From: Bacillota bacterium | Lineage (GTDB): Bacteria; Bacillota; Clostridia; Lachnospirales; Lachnospiraceae | DNA: 9,174 bases | NCBI GenBank assembly: GCA_023428655.1 | Contig: JAEYXC010000466.1 | Location: 1 to 9,174, forward strand | Direction of reading: 5' to 3' | Shown here: positions 6,672 to 9,174 of the stretch, one piece after another | Position numbering within the stretch: the first letter of the stretch is position 1 | Layout of the letters: every line of letters starts with the position of its first letter | The notes under the pieces: model-generated | The model's database searches: none | The model's input: only the letters and a program-made list of their open reading frames with translations | Told to the model about the DNA's origin: nothing | Position numbers and translations under genes: made by a program

Positions 6672-7376
6672 ATGTCAGCTTGCAGAAGGGGTTATGTTCC
6701 TACGGATGAGAAAGAATTTAGTTGCGAGAGCCAAAAGATATTAAGGAAAGCACAACAGGATCTGCTCTACCTACTGGACCAAGGATATAGGATACAGGGG
6801 GCTTCTACCTTTGTTGGAAATCACTATATGCTTTCTGAACGGCAAAGGCTGGCAATCGTTCGGGCTACTGCCATGACAGAGATATTAAAGCTCCGGGAAG
6901 AAAAACGGCTAACGAAGGAGCAGATAGGAAGTAAGCTGTTATTTGACGGGTTGAATGTCATTATTACCCTTGAGGTAGCCTTATCAAATTCTACGCTAAT
7001 TCATTGTATGGATGGTACGATAAGAGATTTGGCAGGGTTACGCGGTACCTATCGTCTGATTGATAAGACCGATATTGCTATCCGATTAATCGGTGAGGAG
7101 CTATCAAAAACCAAGGTGGAAGAGGTGATCTTTTATCTGGATGCTCCGGTTTCGAATACCGGTCGATTGAAACAGAGGCTCCTTGAGTTATGGAAGGGTT
7201 ATCCATTTCACACCGTTGTAGAGCTGGTGGATAATGCGGATGTAATCCTCAAAAAGGAAGCAAATGTGGTTACACAGGATTCCATTATAATCAACGAATG
7301 TGATAGCTGGGTTAATCTTACGACTGAAATCATTACCAATCAAATGCAGGCGGTTAGGCTTGTTGAATTAGGGTAG
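6672..7376 (+). CDS. DUF434/DUF5616 protein of unknown function
   Basis: A 234-residue soluble protein of a family known in archaea and bacteria without an assigned function. The DUF434 half is recognised from RRGYVPTDEKEF (5-16), a helical stretch KAQQDLLYLLDQGY, the FVGNHYMLSERQR block (47-59) and a basic helix. The DUF5616 half starts at FDGLNVIITLEVAL (91-104), followed by HCMDGTIRDL (111-120), IFYLDAPVSNTGRLK (153-167), ELVDNADVIL (184-193) and VVTQDSIIIN (199-208). The spaced acidic residues D92, D114, D119, D157, D187/D190 and D203 sit at strand ends, as in Rossmann-like PIN/NYN nucleases. A nuclease role is inference, not family knowledge. The gene lies 11 bases after the MBL hydrolase gene, so the two may act together. 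The start was moved from GTG 6666 to ATG 6672 because the GTG is part of the SD. Confidence 0.88.
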   Translation: MSACRRGYVPTDEKEFSCESQKILRKAQQDLLYLLDQGYRIQGASTFVGNHYMLSERQRLAIVRATAMTEILKLREEKRLTKEQIGSKLLFDGLNVIITLEVALSNSTLIHCMDGTIRDLAGLRGTYRLIDKTDIAIRLIGEELSKTKVEEVIFYLDAPVSNTGRLKQRLLELWKGYPFHTVVELVDNADVILKKEANVVTQDSIIINECDSWVNLTTEIITNQMQAVRLVELG

Positions 7377-7590
7377 AAGTATGCCCTCCTAAGAAAAATT
7401 TACGTTGTAGGTGCTTCATAGGGTGATGAGGGTGTTGCCTTAGGGTTATAGGTTTGTTACAAATGGATGGGTAATGGATGGCGAGAAAGAAGGATATGCC
7501 TTTATTCATAGGATGGCTGATCTCGTTTTGAGGACTTTTATTTCCTTGCTGAAGGATAAGATAAAACGATAAGGGTTACATATATTGTAG
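7377..7590 (+). other. Non-coding region after the DUF434 gene, before a strong terminator
   Basis: About 214 bases with no convincing gene, either a long 3' untranslated region or the site of a small RNA. A tandem ATGGATGG lies at 7463-7470 and 7474-7481. A weak promoter-like pair TTGCCT (7435-7440) and TACAAA (7459-7464) with 18-base spacing would give a transcript of roughly 155 bases ending at the terminator. One 17-codon frame (7478-7531, MARKKDMPLFIGWLISF) has a basic start and hydrophobic end but no clear ribosome site. No known riboswitch class was recognised. Confidence 0.4.
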
Positions 7591-7627
7591 GGATGGGGAA
7601 GGAACTCCTCATCCTATCTTTTTCTTT
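7591..7627 (+). terminator. Rho-independent terminator
   Basis: GGATGGGGA (7591-7599) pairs with TCCTCATCC (7606-7614) in a 9-base-pair stem with one G-U pair and a 6-base loop, followed by a T-rich run (7615-7627, including TTTTT at 7619-7623). It should end transcription from the MBL/DUF434 unit and insulate the Mur ligase gene. Confidence 0.85.
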
Positions 7628-7652
7628 ACAAATAGGATAATTCGCCTATAAT
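7625..7652 (+). promoter_or_regulatory. Sigma-A promoter of the Mur ligase gene
   Basis: TTTACA (7625-7630, 5 of 6 to consensus) and a perfect TATAAT (7647-7652) are separated by 16 bases. The -35 box overlaps the end of the preceding terminator's T-tract. The inverted repeat ATAGG (7632-7636) and CCTAT (7645-7649) spans the spacer and enters the -10 box, so a repressor site is possible. A second TATAAT at 7689-7694 has no good -35. The leader to the ATG would be about 85-90 bases, ending in GGAGG (7734-7738). Confidence 0.75.
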
Positions 7653-7745
7653 TATATTGTGTAGCAACAGAAGTATTTTGCTTGTTATTATAATAAAGAT
7701 AGTGAAAAATATATATTTCAGACGGTAATCAAAGGAGGACCTCTT

Positions 7746-9174
7746 ATGATTTTAAAGGAAATGTTAAAGGATTTAGAATATACATGCGTTCAGGGTGATG
7801 ATAGCTGCTCTGTCAAGGAATTGGTTTATGATTCGAGAAAGGCAGCAGAGGACTGCGTGTTTGTATGTATCAGCGGAGCAGTATCGGATGGGCATGCCTA
7901 TGCAAAAGAGGTGGCAGAGAAGGGAGCTACCGCGATAATCGTTGAAAAAAACGTTGAATTACCCCCTGAAGTTACCGTGATTTTAGTAAAGGATACCAGA
8001 CTGGCCTTGGCTTATATGTCAGCAGCATATTTTGGCCATCCTGCCAGGAAGCTGAAAACCATCGGGATTACCGGCACAAAGGGCAAGACGACTACAACCT
8101 ATATGGTTAAATCCATTCTGGAGAACACCGGTAAGAAGGTCGGGCTCATTGGAACCATCGAGACGATTATCGGTGACGATGTGATTCCGGCCAGCAATAC
8201 AACACCGGAATCCTATCTGCTGCAGCAGACCTTTGCAAGGATGGTTGAGGCGGGATGTGAGTGTGTGGTTATGGAGGTTTCCTCCCAGGGTCTGAAGCTG
8301 AACCGGGTGGCGGGATTTACCTTTGATTATGGTGTTTTCACGAATCTGGGGGAGGATCATATCGGAGGAGCCGAGCATACTGATTTTGAAGATTATCTTA
8401 CCAGTAAAAGTAAACTGTTCAAGCAATGTAGACAGGGCCTTATCAATATAGACGATGAATACGCAAATCAAATTCTGGAGGGGCATACCTGTGAGGTAGA
8501 GACCTTTGGTTTTAGTGAAAAGGCAGATATTCGTGCGGTCAATGTGAAGCTGCTTCAAAAGCCAGGTTTTTTGGGGATTGCATATCAGGTAGAGGGATTA
8601 ATGAAGCTTGAGGTGGAGATGAATATTCCGGGGAAATTCAACGTATATAATTCCTTATGTGCGATTTCCCTTTGCAGACATTTTGGTGTAAGTAAGGAAG
8701 AAATAATTAAATCTCTTGGAAATATATACGTGAAAGGCAGAGTAGAGCTGGTACCGGTTTCGAAGCATTTTAGCGTGATGTTGGATTACGCGCATAATGC
8801 CATGAGTCTGGAAAGCCTATTGTCCACGCTGAAGGAATACAATCCGAAGCGTTTGGTATGTGTCTTCGGATGTGGTGGAAATCGATCAAAGAGCAGGCGT
8901 TATGAGATGGGTGAGGTTTCCTCCAGACTTGCAGATCTCACTATTGTAACCAGTGATAATCCTCGTTTTGAAGAGCCTCAGGATATTGTGAATGATATTC
9001 TGGTGGGGGTTAAGAAGGGTCCTGGTAAATATGTGGAGATAATCGACCGGAAGGAAGCAATCCGTTACAGCATTGATCACGCGGAGGAAGGGGATGTCAT
9101 CGTCGTCGCAGGCAAGGGACACGAGGATTATCAGGAGATTAAGGGTGTAAAGCACCATATGGATGACCGTGAAC
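7746..9174 (+). CDS. murE: MurE-like Mur ligase, C-terminus cut by window end
   Basis: 476 codons are visible and the frame is still open. MurE proteins usually have about 480-500 residues, so only a short end is missing. MurE adds the third amino acid, here probably meso-diaminopimelate, to UDP-MurNAc-L-Ala-D-Glu in the cytoplasm. The N-terminal domain (to about 105) is followed by the ATPase domain with P-loop GTKGKTT (110-116), NTTPE (151-155), EVSSQ (177-181), TNLGEDH (199-205) and the probable carbamylated Lys221, then the C-terminal domain with DYAH (347-350), GCGGNR (375-380), DNPR (404-407) and AGKGHE (455-460). DNPR is the diaminopimelate-type motif; lysine-adding enzymes differ there. 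Several sites depart from textbook MurE: SSQ for SSH, DYAHNAM for DYAHTPD, GGNRSKSRR for GGDRDxxKR. It could be a divergent MurE or a paralogue with another substrate. The start has GGAGG seven bases upstream, and the gene has its own promoter. Confidence 0.88.
   Translation, partial: MILKEMLKDLEYTCVQGDDSCSVKELVYDSRKAAEDCVFVCISGAVSDGHAYAKEVAEKGATAIIVEKNVELPPEVTVILVKDTRLALAYMSAAYFGHPARKLKTIGITGTKGKTTTTYMVKSILENTGKKVGLIGTIETIIGDDVIPASNTTPESYLLQQTFARMVEAGCECVVMEVSSQGLKLNRVAGFTFDYGVFTNLGEDHIGGAEHTDFEDYLTSKSKLFKQCRQGLINIDDEYANQILEGHTCEVETFGFSEKADIRAVNVKLLQKPGFLGIAYQVEGLMKLEVEMNIPGKFNVYNSLCAISLCRHFGVSKEEIIKSLGNIYVKGRVELVPVSKHFSVMLDYAHNAMSLESLLSTLKEYNPKRLVCVFGCGGNRSKSRRYEMGEVSSRLADLTIVTSDNPRFEEPQDIVNDILVGVKKGPGKYVEIIDRKEAIRYSIDHAEEGDVIVVAGKGHEDYQEIKGVKHHMDDRE

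Noticed and set aside
8019..8558. 179-codon open frame on the - strand
   Set aside because: It lies entirely opposite the Mur ligase gene, whose conserved motifs fix the coding strand; the antisense frame has no family features.

Overview
The window looks like a chromosomal segment of a low-GC Gram-positive Clostridia species, most likely a relative of Lachnospiraceae. This is inferred from AT-rich coding sequence, strong AGGAGG-type ribosome binding sites, a GerMN-domain lipoprotein, a ComEC homologue and a MurE-like ligase. All seven genes lie on the + strand. No RNA genes, mobile elements or CRISPR array were recognised.

Region 1 (1-5556) reads as one envelope-signalling and DNA-uptake cluster. 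It holds an OmpR/PhoB-type response regulator (58-756), a membrane histidine kinase with an extracytoplasmic sensor (776-2170), a lipoprotein with two GerMN-like domains (2281-3192) and ComEC/Rec2 (3208-5556, TTG start). Gaps are 19, 110 and 15 bases. The 110-base gap carries a two-tier hairpin. The regulator-kinase-GerMN lipoprotein order is the same as mtrA-mtrB-lpqB in Actinobacteria, where the lipoprotein modulates the kinase. That makes a three-part sensor the most interesting hypothesis here. The kinase reading frame is also open and protein-like upstream of its only ATG, back into the regulator gene.

Region 2 (5557-5880) has no convincing gene. It holds a weak hairpin just after comEC and a possible promoter before the next gene. 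Region 3 (5881-7376) is a two-gene unit: a metallo-beta-lactamase-fold hydrolase with complete metal ligands, then, 11 bases later, a DUF434/DUF5616 protein of unknown function. The DUF5616 half has an acidic-residue pattern that may indicate a PIN/NYN-like nuclease fold (inference).

Region 4 (7377-7745) is non-coding. It has a long stretch of unknown role, a strong rho-independent terminator (7591-7627), and a near-consensus sigma-A promoter (7625-7652) whose -35 box overlaps the terminator's T-tract. Region 5 (7746-end) is a MurE-like Mur ligase that runs off the window. It keeps the ATPase core and a diaminopimelate-type DNPR motif, but departs from textbook MurE at several normally conserved positions, so it may be a divergent MurE or a paralogue.

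The working picture is an envelope-sensing two-component system with a lipoprotein partner and ComEC, next to a peptidoglycan precursor gene under its own promoter. Whether the system controls ComEC or cell-wall synthesis cannot be read from the sequence.
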